Positions 32,378-41,187 of a stretch of 64,000 bases of DNA are shown here, in pieces. Numbering within the stretch: position 1 is the first letter of the stretch; the number at the start of each line of letters is the position of its first letter. The stretch spans positions 18,500 through 82,499 of the forward strand of contig DATLUM010000075.1 in assembly GCA_035533095.1 (NCBI GenBank), in the 5' to 3' direction. The stretch is from Acidimicrobiales bacterium. Its GTDB lineage: Bacteria > Actinomycetota > Acidimicrobiia > Acidimicrobiales > Palsa-688. Below the pieces are notes generated by a model. That model was given only the letters and a program-made list of their open reading frames with translations. It ran no database searches and was not told where the DNA came from. The position numbers and the translations under genes are program-made.

Positions 32378-33007
32378 TCAGCCCTTGAGCTGTCCGACCC
32401 TGGTGAGGATCGTGCGGCGCCCCCGGTGAGCAGCCTCGTACTCTCCGACGGCGGCCAGTTCGTCCTGTGACAGGCCCGCCAGGCGCTGAACGACTTGCGA
32501 TGCCGACAGCGAGTCGTAGCCGGGAATGGCGAGTCCCTCGGCGGGCAAGGCGGATCGGGAGCTCCTCCCGAAGTCGACGTCTATCACAGAGCCATTCCCT
32601 GCCGCGCCACTCGCTTTCGCGCCTTCCGCGGGGGAGGGCTCGGCATCGGGCTCGCCGGCGGCTTCGGGGGCCTCAGGGTGGCCTGAGAGACGCTCGTAGG
32701 AGCCGCTGCCACCCGTGGCCGTGTCGTGGGCGGCCGAGGGCGGCGCGGCGGCTGGCTGGCTGGGGGATGTCCTGTTGGGGGCAGCGGTCGGGGGCGCTGC
32801 TCCGCCGAGGCGCTTTTCGATCTCCTTGCGGCCTTGGGCCACAGCGAACTGCCCGACCATTCGGGCGATCGTCATCTGACCCTGCACCTGGGCACGGCCC
32901 TTGGCAGCCAGTTTCGGGAGCTCCTCCGCCGCGGTAAGGGCCAGGCCCACCGGGGCGTAGACGAGGAGATCCAGCGCGCTTTCGAGCGGGGACCGCTGAT
33001 CTGTCAC
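32378..33007 (-). CDS. Conserved actinobacterial protein with helical ends and disordered middle
   Basis: About 209 residues from GTG 33007; a TTG at 33043 would add 12. The N-terminus (SPLESALDLLVYAPVGLAL) is amphipathic or membrane-associated. The middle is Pro/Ala/Gly-rich. The C-terminus (SASQVVQRLAGLSQDELAAV then YEAAHRGRRTILTRVGQLKG) is a helical hairpin that recurs in actinobacterial hypothetical proteins. Function unknown. It precedes the GNAT gene by 9 bases. Confidence 0.72.
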   Translation of the reverse strand: MTDQRSPLESALDLLVYAPVGLALTAAEELPKLAAKGRAQVQGQMTIARMVGQFAVAQGRKEIEKRLGGAAPPTAAPNRTSPSQPAAAPPSAAHDTATGGSGSYERLSGHPEAPEAAGEPDAEPSPAEGAKASGAAGNGSVIDVDFGRSSRSALPAEGLAIPGYDSLSASQVVQRLAGLSQDELAAVGEYEAAHRGRRTILTRVGQLKG

Positions 33008-33066
33008 CTGGCGATCCTGCCCTGTTTGCGCCCGTTGCGCCAAGTCGCGATCCTCGACATCATCCG

Positions 33067-33537
33067 CTAGACACAGTCCCGGCAGAGCATCCGCTTGGGG
33101 TCGGCGAGCTGCCCGGGGTGCTTCACCAAGAAGCAGGATTGGCAGACGAACTCACCCGGCTGCTTCGGCAGGACCCGCAGGGGCGTATCACCGCGATCTT
33201 CGCCGTCGACGAGCTCGTCCTCGTCGTCGTCCTCCTCGTCGTCGACCACGACGAGGCGCTCCTTCAAGATCACGTCGAGGCTTGCCTCCACGTCGTCGGA
33301 GTCCTCGTCCTCGTCCTCGTCGTAGTCCTCGTCGTCCTCGCGGGCCTTGGTGACGACCTCGGCGCCACTGTCCTCGTCTGCGTCCTCCTCGTCGTCGACC
33401 AGCGCGTCGTCGTCATCGTCGTCGATAACGTCGTCGGGTTCCTCGTCGTCGAGGTCCTCGAGGTCCTCCTCGTCGAGGTCATCGGGCAGGTCGTCGGATT
33501 CTTGTAGCAGCTCGTCGTCGATCTCGTCTTTGGGCAT
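33067..33537 (-). CDS. DUF4193 protein with a greatly extended acidic N-terminus
   Basis: 156 residues. The last 35 match actinobacterial DUF4193: VLPKQPGEFVCQSCFLVKH then LCRDCV, a four-Cys zinc site. The first 110 residues are mostly Asp and Glu, including DDDDDD and DEDEDED runs, far more than in mycobacterial members. The encoding DNA is a near-repeat of GAC/GAT/GAG codons, which opens long false frames on the other strand. Function unknown. Confidence 0.82.
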   Translation of the reverse strand: MPKDEIDDELLQESDDLPDDLDEEDLEDLDDEEPDDVIDDDDDDALVDDEEDADEDSGAEVVTKAREDDEDYDEDEDEDSDDVEASLDVILKERLVVVDDEEDDDEDELVDGEDRGDTPLRVLPKQPGEFVCQSCFLVKHPGQLADPKRMLCRDCV

Positions 33538-34054
33538 CGTGTGAAAGAAACGTTCCTTATGAGCGCCGCCGTTGGTACGCCGCTCATCTAGTCGTGTGTC
33601 GGCGGCGGATACTAGAACCTACCGGGAGCGGACCGGGCCCAGGGACGAACAGCACGCCAGGCCCCCGTATTCCCCGATCGATCCTCGTGCCACGGCTGTC
33701 GGTCAATCCGGCCCGGCGAAGAGATCCTCACCAGGGCGGCGCGCGGCCGGGCGGCCGGAGATCCGTTGGTGCCGTTCGGTGCTCGCCGCCCTGCGCAATC
33801 AACCCAGGCGTGTCGCCCACCGACCGTTATCTACTTGGACCTCAGGCCACCCTTGCCCGCACGAGCTGAGCCCGCCCCCTAGGCGAGTACGACAGGTGCG
33901 CTACACATCATTGCCGACATGCCCCCACTCCCGTCAAGGGGCATTCCACCCCCGTAACCAGGGTCTTTGCGCGTAGCCGCAGGTCACACTGACGAGAAAA
34001 TATTTCGGACGAATCGGACCCACCGCGAAGGGGATGACGGAGGCTGTGCAAGCG
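33538..34054. other. 517-base stretch without a convincing gene
   Basis: It lies upstream of the DUF4193 gene and downstream of the LysM gene, both on the minus strand. A TAGTAT hexamer on the minus strand near 33610-33615 could be a promoter for the DUF4193 gene. A plus-strand frame (33572-33976) is open but its Arg/Pro/Ser composition looks like a shadow of GC-rich DNA. I see no tRNA or clear hairpin terminator. Confidence 0.5.
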
Positions 34055-34852
34055 CTATTCGAAGCGCGGGATGAGCGCCTCCACGCTCGCAACGTAGGCC
34101 TGGGTATCGGGGAAGATGCCGTAGGTGCCGAGGTTCAGCGGGCCCTCGTAGTACGCGGCGATGGTGGCACAGCGGTTGTTCCCCTCCACGCCGGCGAGGT
34201 AGGCGAGGAAGGCAGCCGACATCCGGATGTTGTCGTTGACCGAGTTGATGTTCATCGGCATCCCGATCAACGTGCCGCTGATGAAGCTCGCGGTGCCCGG
34301 CATGATCTGGCCGGCACCGATCGCACCCGTCGACGACACGACGCCCTGCTGCCACCCCGATTCCTGCCAGGCGATCGCCTCGAGGAGCGGCAGGGAGACG
34401 TTGTAGTGGCGGGACCACTTGATGAACAGCGGCTGGAGAGCCAGCCGATCAGGTGACTGCCGGAGCAGGTCCGGTAGGACCCCCCACGTCCCGGGAGCGC
34501 CCGAGGAGGACATCGTGGCGCAAAACGACCACGGGTTCTCAGTCGTAGCGGAGGCGGTGGTAACCGCCGGAGTGGATCCGGCCGTCGAACCCGTCGTGGG
34601 AATCTGCAGCTGGCGACCGATGAGGAGCAGGTCGCTCGCCCTCATGTTGTTCGCCGCGGCCAGCTGGTTGACGGTTATCCCGTTGGCTCGGGCGATCGCC
34701 CACAGCGAATCGCCGGCCTTGACCACGTAGGAATGCCCGCTGCCGTAGGCGGCGGCGCCGGCCGCCAAGAGCACCCCGAGGGTCAGCAGCGACGCCCCCT
34801 TGCGCAAGAAACCTAAAGCCCGGGACGGCCCGATCAAGAATTTGGACGGCAT
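34055..34852 (-). CDS. Secreted LysM lytic transglycosylase
   Basis: 265 residues. An N-terminal membrane/signal segment (about 18-38, SLLTLGVLLAAGAAAYGSG) is followed by a LysM domain (about 40-87, YVVKAGDSLWAIARANGI). The C-terminal half is an SLT lysozyme-like domain: LLEAIAWQESGWQQG supplies the catalytic Glu, and GAIGAGQIMPGTA is its second motif. It should bind and cut peptidoglycan outside the cell. I looked upstream for a c-di-AMP riboswitch, common before such genes in actinobacteria, and did not find one. Confidence 0.9.
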   Translation of the reverse strand: MPSKFLIGPSRALGFLRKGASLLTLGVLLAAGAAAYGSGHSYVVKAGDSLWAIARANGITVNQLAAANNMRASDLLLIGRQLQIPTTGSTAGSTPAVTTASATTENPWSFCATMSSSGAPGTWGVLPDLLRQSPDRLALQPLFIKWSRHYNVSLPLLEAIAWQESGWQQGVVSSTGAIGAGQIMPGTASFISGTLIGMPMNINSVNDNIRMSAAFLAYLAGVEGNNRCATIAAYYEGPLNLGTYGIFPDTQAYVASVEALIPRFE

Positions 34853-34966
34853 GGATCAAGGAAGGTCCAATCCCTCCGCCCGCGGCCGTTGAACTTACAA
34901 CATCAACAGCAGCCTCATCAACCCCTCGTTTAACAAACTCGGCCGCTCGCAGCCTCGACTTGAGCG

Positions 34967-36679
34967 TCAGATCCCGGCTCTCTCCTGGCGGCGCTGGGCT
35001 GCCCTGCGCTCCCCTTGCAGCCTCTCGAGGCCCTCGTCCTCGTAGTCGGCGAGGTCCACATGGGTCATCATCTCTGCGATCACCCGGTGCCCGGCTTTCT
35101 CCGCGATCAACCGGTGCATCTGCTGGCACACTTTCCGGTACTCCGGGTGTCCCTGGGGGGTGGTGCGCAACTCGAGGACGTGCATCGCCTCGCGGGCATT
35201 GAACTGCATCGCGTAGCGGATCCGGAAAGCCAGGGCCACCGCGTACGCCGCCTGAGTGGCCCCGAAACGACCGGCGAGCGCTGCGTGCAGCCCGGCCGAT
35301 CGCTCCATCGCACCCGCGAACGTCCCCGACGCGCCTGCGTCCACGACCGATTGCGGCATGGTGTAGCCGTTGGCGGGGGTCAGGTCCTGCCACTCCACGG
35401 TTAGCAGGCGGTGCCTCTGCAGGTCCCGGAAGGCGCCATAGTCCGATACCACGTCGAAGCGGTACCCGGTTCGCTCCAACGCCCTGCCCGGACGGTGGCG
35501 GCGATTGGCCCGCTCCCCCACGTACGAGCGGACCACCCGCGCCCGATCCTCGTTGCTCATGGAGGCGACGCGCTCCTCCACCTTGTGCTCTGGAAGGCTC
35601 GTGTAGGGATAGAGCATCGCCGCGACGAGCTTCACCTCGGCTTCGGGATCCCAGTCGACGAGAGAAACCTCGGGGTCTCCGCCTAGCACCGGGTCCGCGT
35701 TGGTTCCCGCCTCACCGAAGAGACTCGAGACCACATCCGCCATCGCTGCCGATGTCGACTCGAGATAGTCGGAGTGTGCGACACCGCGATCGTCGACGTC
35801 GACCCTCTTCACCCAGGACGGGATCACCTTTCTCAGCTCCGTCAGTATGAGGTCGGCGTACGACCTGGCCTCGGGCAGTGGATGCGCCCTCATGCGGATC
35901 AGAAGCGACTCGTACGCCTGGCCACTCGCGTAGATCCCGAGGTTGGACGTGGCGCCGGCAGGTAGGACCCCCCGCAGCGCGTCGAAGGCCTTGGCCCGGA
36001 CTGATTGTCTCCACGCAAAGTCCGAGTCGTCGGGCGTCTTCGGGTGTCGATCGGCGAACCAACCCTGCATGACGGGTAGCAGCTCGGCGTAGGTGTCGAA
36101 CAGGCGGTCCATGTCGCCGATGTACCTGGCGCCGAGGGGCGATTCGAGGATCCCGGGGTCTCGGTAGTAGCGGTACCGGCCGTTCGGGAGCCGGCTGTCG
36201 TAGGCTACGTAGCGGGTCGACTTCTCCATGTAGGACATGAGCCGGCCCCACTCGAGCACCTTCGTGAGCACGTTCGACGCCTGCTCGCACGCCAGGTGCA
36301 CCCCGCCGAGCTGCGCCACCGAGTCGTCTCCGTACTCGAAGAACACCCGGTCGTAGAGCTGTTCCGCCCTGGCTAGCCCGACCGTCGCGTCGACGCCCTG
36401 GTCGCCGGTGATGTCGAGGTCGCCGACGAACTCGTCGAGAAAGAGCCGGCGGAGGCTTTTCGCTGAGCGGGAGTACCTGGCGAAGAGGGCGCCCTTGACG
36501 ACCTCGGGCAGGTTGACCAGGGCGAATACCGGTCCGTCGAGGTTCGTGAAGTACCGGCGGAGGATCTCCGCTTCGTCGTCCGTCCACGCCTCGACGGCGT
36601 ATATGCCGGTGTCCAGGTACCCCATCGCGGTGGCCCAGCCTACGGGTGGCGCGCCCGGCGCGTGTTGGATGGTGGTCAC
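34967..36679 (-). CDS. Tandem ThyX-fold protein (FAD-dependent thymidylate synthase-like)
   Basis: 570 residues from GTG 36679; ATG 36625 (552 residues) is an alternative. A classical ThyX is about 230-250 residues, so this is two domains. The ThyX signature RHRxxSxNExSxRY seems split: the first half has GRLMSYMEKSTRY (about 145-157), lacking the RHR; the second half has RHRLLTVEW (from about 422), lacking the SxRY part. A later NAREAMHVLELR resembles the ThyX C-terminal helix. dUMP methylation is uncertain: it may be a divergent synthase, an RNA/tRNA-modifying relative or a pseudoenzyme. It follows helY by 44 bases. Confidence 0.75.
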   Translation of the reverse strand: MTTIQHAPGAPPVGWATAMGYLDTGIYAVEAWTDDEAEILRRYFTNLDGPVFALVNLPEVVKGALFARYSRSAKSLRRLFLDEFVGDLDITGDQGVDATVGLARAEQLYDRVFFEYGDDSVAQLGGVHLACEQASNVLTKVLEWGRLMSYMEKSTRYVAYDSRLPNGRYRYYRDPGILESPLGARYIGDMDRLFDTYAELLPVMQGWFADRHPKTPDDSDFAWRQSVRAKAFDALRGVLPAGATSNLGIYASGQAYESLLIRMRAHPLPEARSYADLILTELRKVIPSWVKRVDVDDRGVAHSDYLESTSAAMADVVSSLFGEAGTNADPVLGGDPEVSLVDWDPEAEVKLVAAMLYPYTSLPEHKVEERVASMSNEDRARVVRSYVGERANRRHRPGRALERTGYRFDVVSDYGAFRDLQRHRLLTVEWQDLTPANGYTMPQSVVDAGASGTFAGAMERSAGLHAALAGRFGATQAAYAVALAFRIRYAMQFNAREAMHVLELRTTPQGHPEYRKVCQQMHRLIAEKAGHRVIAEMMTHVDLADYEDEGLERLQGERRAAQRRQERAGI

Positions 36680-36723
36680 CGGGCCCGGCTCGGGTCCCGA
36701 CCCCGGCCCGGCCGCGCGACCGC

Positions 36724-39387
36724 TCAGGTCGTGACGACCGACGAAGCCGCCACCACGCCCCGCAGAAGCCGGTCCGCGGCGGTGCGGGCGGAACGGGCGG
36801 TCGAGCGGTCGGGGGCGACGTCGCCGATCTGGCGGAGCAGGTCGATGAGCTGCTTCACGTTGCGCACGAAGTCCCCGCCGGACATCTCCTCGTCCTCGAT
36901 CACCTCCGCCAGATCCTCCCCCGCTGCCCAGGCCGAGGCCAACCCGACGAACCCTGGTTCGGGGCGCCTGGTGAGGGGCAGCCCGGCGTCGTCCTCGGCT
37001 GCGTTGAGCTCGGCGCCAAGTTGGTCGATCTCCGACCACCGGCGTCTCACCCGCGGGTTGGGGAACCAGGGTGCCGTTTCGCCCTGGCCCCGGGCCTCGA
37101 AGGTGAATACGGACACGACGCCTGCGAGCTCGTCGGGCTCCAAACCGTCGAGCAGTCCCTGGCCGAGGCTCTCGCAGATGAGGAGATCCTCCTCGTGGTA
37201 GATGCGGGCCAGCCGCTCCCCCGCTTCGGTCAGCGACCATCCGTCGACGTAACCCCACGCCTCCAGCACCCGGAGCACCCGGTCGAACTGGCGGGCCAGG
37301 GATTCCACCCTCCCCTTCACACGACGCTGGAGACGCTCGATGTCACGTGTGAGCCGGTCGACCCGATCCAGCGCACGCACGTGCGCGGCTGCCTGAGGGC
37401 ACGACGCGACGGGATGCTGCGCCACCCCTGTCGCGGCTGCCATGGCCACGTCGCCCCGCCAGTCGCGGTCCCGGCGCGAATAGCCCGGCGTGCCCCCATC
37501 ACCACGGTCGGTGCTGGCATTGGCGGCTGAGACCGCCGCGTTGAGCGCGGAGGCCACGCGGCGTTGGAAGCTGCTGTTGTTCGGCGTGTACGGCGTGGGG
37601 AGCTCGACCTGCGCTACCGACTCCGGCGGGTTGGCGAAATCCTTCGGCCCGAGCGACACGAGTCTCCCGTCGGCGCTGATCCCTCTGATCCTCACGTCAC
37701 CGCCGCGCCGGCGGGCCGTCGACAGCACCGCGACACGGCCGCGCGTCCGCGCACCCGGAACGATGAGAACATCGCCCGGCCTGAGCTTGTCCAGAGCCGC
37801 CAGCACCTCGGCGGCGTTGGAGGGTCGCTCGTGCGCCGCCTGCTCGCTCGCACGAAGAAGGCGCCGGTAGTCGCCCGTGTCCCCGCGCTCGCAGGTTGCA
37901 GCGGCCCTGGCCTCCTCGAGCGCCGCGCCTGTGCGGTCGATCTGCGTCTCGAGACGGACAACGTCGCTGTCGGTGCGGTACTGAGCAAAGGAGAGGTTGA
38001 GGAGGTGGTGCGCCACATCAGGCGCGTACCGGCGGACCAGGTTGGCAGCCATGTTGTAGGTGGGCCTGAAGCTGCTGGATAGGGCGTAGGTGCGCGCGCC
38101 GGCCAGGCTGGCCACTTGGTCGAACGGAACGAAAGGCGACCACAGGACAACCGCATAACCGATGTCGTCGATGCCGCGACGGCCGGCGCGCCCGGTCAGC
38201 TGTGTGTACTCCCCCGGGGTGAGGAACTCGTGCCGCTCCCCGGTGAACTTGGTGAGCTTCTCGATGACGACCGACCGGGCTGGCATGTTGATGCCGAGCG
38301 AGAGCGTCTCGGTCGCGAACACGGCCTTGACGAGACCGGCGGCAAAGCAGGCTTCTACAGCTTCCTTGAAGGGCGGGACCATGCCTGCGTGGTGCGCGGC
38401 GTAGCCCGACTCGAGCCCGTTGATCCAGGCGGCGTAGTCGAGGACGCGCAGATCGTCGTCGCTGAGCACTTCGACGTGCTGTTCGGCAATGGCCCTTATC
38501 TGGCGGCGCTCGTCGACTGTGGTGAGGCGCGATCCTTCCCGCACGCATTGCGCGACAGCGTCGTCGCAGGCTGCGCGGGAGAAGATGAAGTAGATCGCGG
38601 GGAGCATGCCGTGCTCCTCGAGTAGTTCGATCACCTCGATTCTCCGAGGGGTGAAAAGACGGCCCCTGGGCCGCCCTCGCATCCCCGGATGACGCAAGGT
38701 TTTCGAGTCGAGCGCGGCTGCCTCTGCGTTGGGCCGGCCCTCAACGAGTGTCGGCATGAGGAGCAGCCGGTCGGAGCTCTTGTCGCCAAGCAGGTAGAGG
38801 TCGTGAAGCTCGACCGGTCGCCGGTCCTCAATGACCGCCGTCGTCTCGCCGCGAACGGTGCCGATCCAGTCCGCGAGCTCCTCGGCGTTCGAGACCGTTG
38901 CCGAAAGGCATACGAGGTCGACCTGCGGGGGCGAGTGGATGATCACCTCCTCCCACACCGGTCCTCGATATGCGTTCTGGAGGTAGTGGACTTCGTCGAG
39001 AACGACGTAGCGAAGGTTCTCCAACGCGGGCGCGGACGCGTAGATCATGTTGCGAAGGACCTCGGTGGTCATCACGACCACCGGCGCGTCGCCGTTGATC
39101 GAGTTGTCCCCGGTCAGCAACCCGACCGAAGAAGCGCCATGCCGGCGCACGAGCTCCGCGTATTTCTGGTTGGAGAGCGCCTTGAGTGGGGTCGTATAGA
39201 AAGCCTTGTGGCCGCCGGCGAGGGCCAACGACACGGCGTACTGCGCCACCACCGTCTTCCCCGATCCTGTCGGCGCGGCGACCACCACGCTTCCCCCGGA
39301 GTCGAGCGCATCGAGGGCCTGCCTCTGGAAGCCGTCGAGCTCGAACCCGAGCTCCGATTCGAATCGGGCGCGGGTCGCGTTCGCCAC
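36724..39387 (-). CDS. helY: Ski2-like DEAD/DEAH-box helicase HelY
   Basis: 887 residues. Walker A is APTGSGKT (about 39-46), motif II DEVH, motif III SATVSN, and motifs V-VI ATETLSLGINMPA and QLTGRAGRRGID. The C-terminal half contains a DSHCT-type domain (LLICESLGQGLLDGLEPDELAGVVSVFTFEARG in parts). Related proteins unwind RNA or DNA in RNA decay or repair. GTG start 3 bases after the tatC stop, the tatA-tatC-helY order of mycobacteria. Confidence 0.93.
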   Translation of the reverse strand: MANATRARFESELGFELDGFQRQALDALDSGGSVVVAAPTGSGKTVVAQYAVSLALAGGHKAFYTTPLKALSNQKYAELVRRHGASSVGLLTGDNSINGDAPVVVMTTEVLRNMIYASAPALENLRYVVLDEVHYLQNAYRGPVWEEVIIHSPPQVDLVCLSATVSNAEELADWIGTVRGETTAVIEDRRPVELHDLYLLGDKSSDRLLLMPTLVEGRPNAEAAALDSKTLRHPGMRGRPRGRLFTPRRIEVIELLEEHGMLPAIYFIFSRAACDDAVAQCVREGSRLTTVDERRQIRAIAEQHVEVLSDDDLRVLDYAAWINGLESGYAAHHAGMVPPFKEAVEACFAAGLVKAVFATETLSLGINMPARSVVIEKLTKFTGERHEFLTPGEYTQLTGRAGRRGIDDIGYAVVLWSPFVPFDQVASLAGARTYALSSSFRPTYNMAANLVRRYAPDVAHHLLNLSFAQYRTDSDVVRLETQIDRTGAALEEARAAATCERGDTGDYRRLLRASEQAAHERPSNAAEVLAALDKLRPGDVLIVPGARTRGRVAVLSTARRRGGDVRIRGISADGRLVSLGPKDFANPPESVAQVELPTPYTPNNSSFQRRVASALNAAVSAANASTDRGDGGTPGYSRRDRDWRGDVAMAAATGVAQHPVASCPQAAAHVRALDRVDRLTRDIERLQRRVKGRVESLARQFDRVLRVLEAWGYVDGWSLTEAGERLARIYHEEDLLICESLGQGLLDGLEPDELAGVVSVFTFEARGQGETAPWFPNPRVRRRWSEIDQLGAELNAAEDDAGLPLTRRPEPGFVGLASAWAAGEDLAEVIEDEEMSGGDFVRNVKQLIDLLRQIGDVAPDRSTARSARTAADRLLRGVVAASSVVTT

Positions 39388-39390
39388 GCG

Positions 39391-40173
39391 CTACTTCTTG
39401 AGCAGGCGGCCGATGACAATCGACGCCTCGTAGAACACGAGCATCGGGACAGCCATCGCGATGAACGAGAACGGGTCGCTGCTGGGTGTGATCACCGCTG
39501 CCACCAAGCAGATGACGACGATCGCAGGGCGCCGCCACCGCCTCCAGGTCGCGCTCGGGACCACACCGACCAACTCCAAGAAGACGACGACGAGGGGATA
39601 CATGAACACGAGCCCGAAGATCATGCACATCGCGACGTACAGCGTGAAGTAACGCGTAGGGGAGAACAGGGGGACGACCCCCGTGCCGCTTACGTCGATG
39701 AGCCACGTGAGAGCCTTCGGGAACACCTCGATCGCGGTGGCCACCCCTCCGGCGAAGAGGATGACGGCGGCGCTGACGAAAGGCACTATGTAGCGCTTCT
39801 CGTTCTTGTACAGCCCAGGGGTGATGAAGCGCCAGAGCTGCCAGAACACCACCGGCGACGCGAGCGCGATGCCGCCGTAGACGCTCACCTTGAGCCGGGT
39901 GGTGAACCCTTCGAGAGGACCGCTGGTGACGAGGTTGCCGCTGGACACGTCCTTGGCCTTGTGGTGGGCGAGGAAGGCGTGATAGGGGTGCAGCATGAAG
40001 CGGATGGCTTCGTCGTAGAAGAACCATGCGACGATGGTCCCGACGGTGATCGCGACGATGGCGATGATCAGGCGATGGCGCATCTCCGCCAGATGCTCGA
40101 ACAGGGTCATTTTTCCCAGTTCGTCGTCAGCGGCGGCTTCGGCTGCCCCTTCCCGATCGTCGGTCATGGCCAC
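39391..40173 (-). CDS. tatC: Sec-independent translocase subunit TatC
   Basis: 260 residues with six membrane helices. MTLFEHLAEMRHRL is the cytoplasmic signal-peptide-binding motif, FWQLWRFITPGLYKNEKRY and FGLVFMYPLVVV are conserved loops and helices. It forms the receptor for twin-arginine signal peptides. GTG 40173 is the start used, with ATG 40167 as an alternative. Confidence 0.95.
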   Translation of the reverse strand: MAMTDDREGAAEAAADDELGKMTLFEHLAEMRHRLIIAIVAITVGTIVAWFFYDEAIRFMLHPYHAFLAHHKAKDVSSGNLVTSGPLEGFTTRLKVSVYGGIALASPVVFWQLWRFITPGLYKNEKRYIVPFVSAAVILFAGGVATAIEVFPKALTWLIDVSGTGVVPLFSPTRYFTLYVAMCMIFGLVFMYPLVVVFLELVGVVPSATWRRWRRPAIVVICLVAAVITPSSDPFSFIAMAVPMLVFYEASIVIGRLLKK

Positions 40174-40196
40174 GACAGGCGAAACTCGGGCCGCCG

Positions 40197-40586
40197 CTAG
40201 TTGAGCGACGGGTCATCCGGGGCCGGGGGCACAAGAGCACCAGTGGCCGCGTCACCAACGCCGAGCGAGGGCGCATCGGGTTCGCCCGCGGTGTTCGTAC
40301 TGGACGGTGGAACCGCCGTCACGGGGGCCGTGAACGTGGAGGTCACCGCTTCCCGCATGGAGCGACGGACATCCGGGATGCGAAACTCCCCTGCAGCTGA
40401 CTTGACCGCGTCCGTCGGGTCGGCCAGCGCCTCGCGGACCTCCTCCTGGAAGCTCGAGGACATCCTGCGTACCTGCGCCACGAAGCGGCCGAGGGTTCGC
40501 GCGGCCTGCGGGAGACGGTGAGGTCCGAGGACGATCAAGGCGATAACGCCCACGAGAAAGAGCTTCTCAGGGCTGAAGTTCAGCAC
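40197..40586 (-). CDS. tatB: Sec-independent translocase subunit TatB/TatA-like
   Basis: 129 residues. An N-terminal helix with acidic residue (NFSPEKLFLVGVIALIVLGP) is followed by the hinge GPHRLPQAAR and an amphipathic helix; a Pro-rich tail follows. The PE pair before the helix and the 129-residue length fit TatB better than TatA. No second TatA-like gene lies in the window. GTG start 6 nt after a TACACT hexamer. Confidence 0.87.
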   Translation of the reverse strand: MLNFSPEKLFLVGVIALIVLGPHRLPQAARTLGRFVAQVRRMSSSFQEEVREALADPTDAVKSAAGEFRIPDVRRSMREAVTSTFTAPVTAVPPSSTNTAGEPDAPSLGVGDAATGALVPPAPDDPSLN

Positions 40587-40592
40587 GCCGCG

Positions 40593-40598
40593 AGTGTA
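40593..40598 (-). promoter_or_regulatory. -10 element (TACACT) of tatB
   Basis: It is 6 nt upstream of the tatB GTG, so tatB-tatC-helY may have its own leaderless promoter just after the small upstream gene. Confidence 0.5.
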
Positions 40599-40612
40599 GT
40601 TGCGCTTGCCGC

Positions 40613-40777
40613 CTAGAGGGCGCGGCCACCCCGCACGTCCCCACGAGTCCGCACGCGCAGGGGGCGCATGGCGCTATGGAGCTCCGAGACGGATTTGTTC
40701 AACCTGTGGACGCAAACCATCAGAGCCACGGCGCCGGCCCCGCCCACTCCGAGCGGGATCAGCCACAAGTCGCTCAA
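40613..40777 (-). CDS. Small single-helix membrane protein
   Basis: 54 residues from TTG 40777. The TTG overlaps the stop of the preceding gene in TTGA, a coupling that supports the start. One hydrophobic helix (LWLIPLGVGGAGAVALMVCV) is followed by a short basic cytoplasmic tail. Function unknown. It lies directly before tatB; an accessory role in Tat is only speculation. Confidence 0.6.
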   Translation of the reverse strand: MSDLWLIPLGVGGAGAVALMVCVHRLNKSVSELHSAMRPLRVRTRGDVRGGRAL

Positions 40778-41121
40778 CGACCCGATCCGGTCACACTGTC
40801 GCTCCCCGCTACGAGCTTCTCCATCCACCGATCATCCTCCAAGGCGAGGTGGAATGCCAGTAAGTCGTCGTGAGTGATCGGGGGTCCCACCTTCTGCTCG
40901 TGCAGCTCGGCCGGCAAGGACCACATGACGATCTCGCAGCCGGCGGCGCTCAACGCTCCGAATACCCTCTCACCAGCTTCTTTGGTGGTTATGAGCCGGC
41001 AATCGGGGCACTGGAAGGAGTAAGTGGCGGCGGCATTCGAGGCGCAGACCTGGATCTGTACGTCCGCAATGTCCAGTTCGACGTCACCGCAAGCAGCGCA
41101 TGTGGCCCTGACGATCGCCAC
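40774..41121 (-). CDS. Conserved zinc-ribbon protein of unknown function
   Basis: 115 residues from GTG 41121, with AAAGGAGG 5 nt upstream, one of the best ribosome sites in the window. CAAC (8-11) and CPDC (39-42) form a probable zinc ribbon, with a further Cys between. The second half (GCEIVMWSLPAELHEQ, THDDLLAFHLALEDD) recurs in actinobacterial hypothetical proteins. Function unknown. Confidence 0.78.
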   Translation of the reverse strand: MAIVRATCAACGDVELDIADVQIQVCASNAAATYSFQCPDCRLITTKEAGERVFGALSAAGCEIVMWSLPAELHEQKVGPPITHDDLLAFHLALEDDRWMEKLVAGSDSVTGSGR

Positions 41122-41187
41122 GAGAGCCTCCTTTGAGCGGATTTCGCTCCATTGCCTATATCGGCGCCGCTGGGGCAACCTTGAGCG

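Noticed and set aside
33118..33507. Plus-strand frame rich in Val and Leu opposite the DUF4193 gene
   Set aside because: It only reflects the GAC/GAT/GAG runs read backwards as GTC/ATC/CTC. The minus-strand frame ends in a recognisable zinc motif.
33572..33976. 134-residue plus-strand frame in the 33.5-34.0 kb gap
   Set aside because: Composition is Arg/Pro/Ser-rich, there is no promoter box or ribosome site, and no recognisable motif.
34853..34966. c-di-AMP riboswitch before the LysM gene
   Set aside because: Such switches often precede cell-wall hydrolase genes in actinobacteria, but the 114-base gap shows none of the conserved blocks I know.
36680..37258. Extension of the ThyX-like frame to 37258
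   Set aside because: The extra residues are Arg/Gly-rich, lie inside the 3' end of helY and have no family character.
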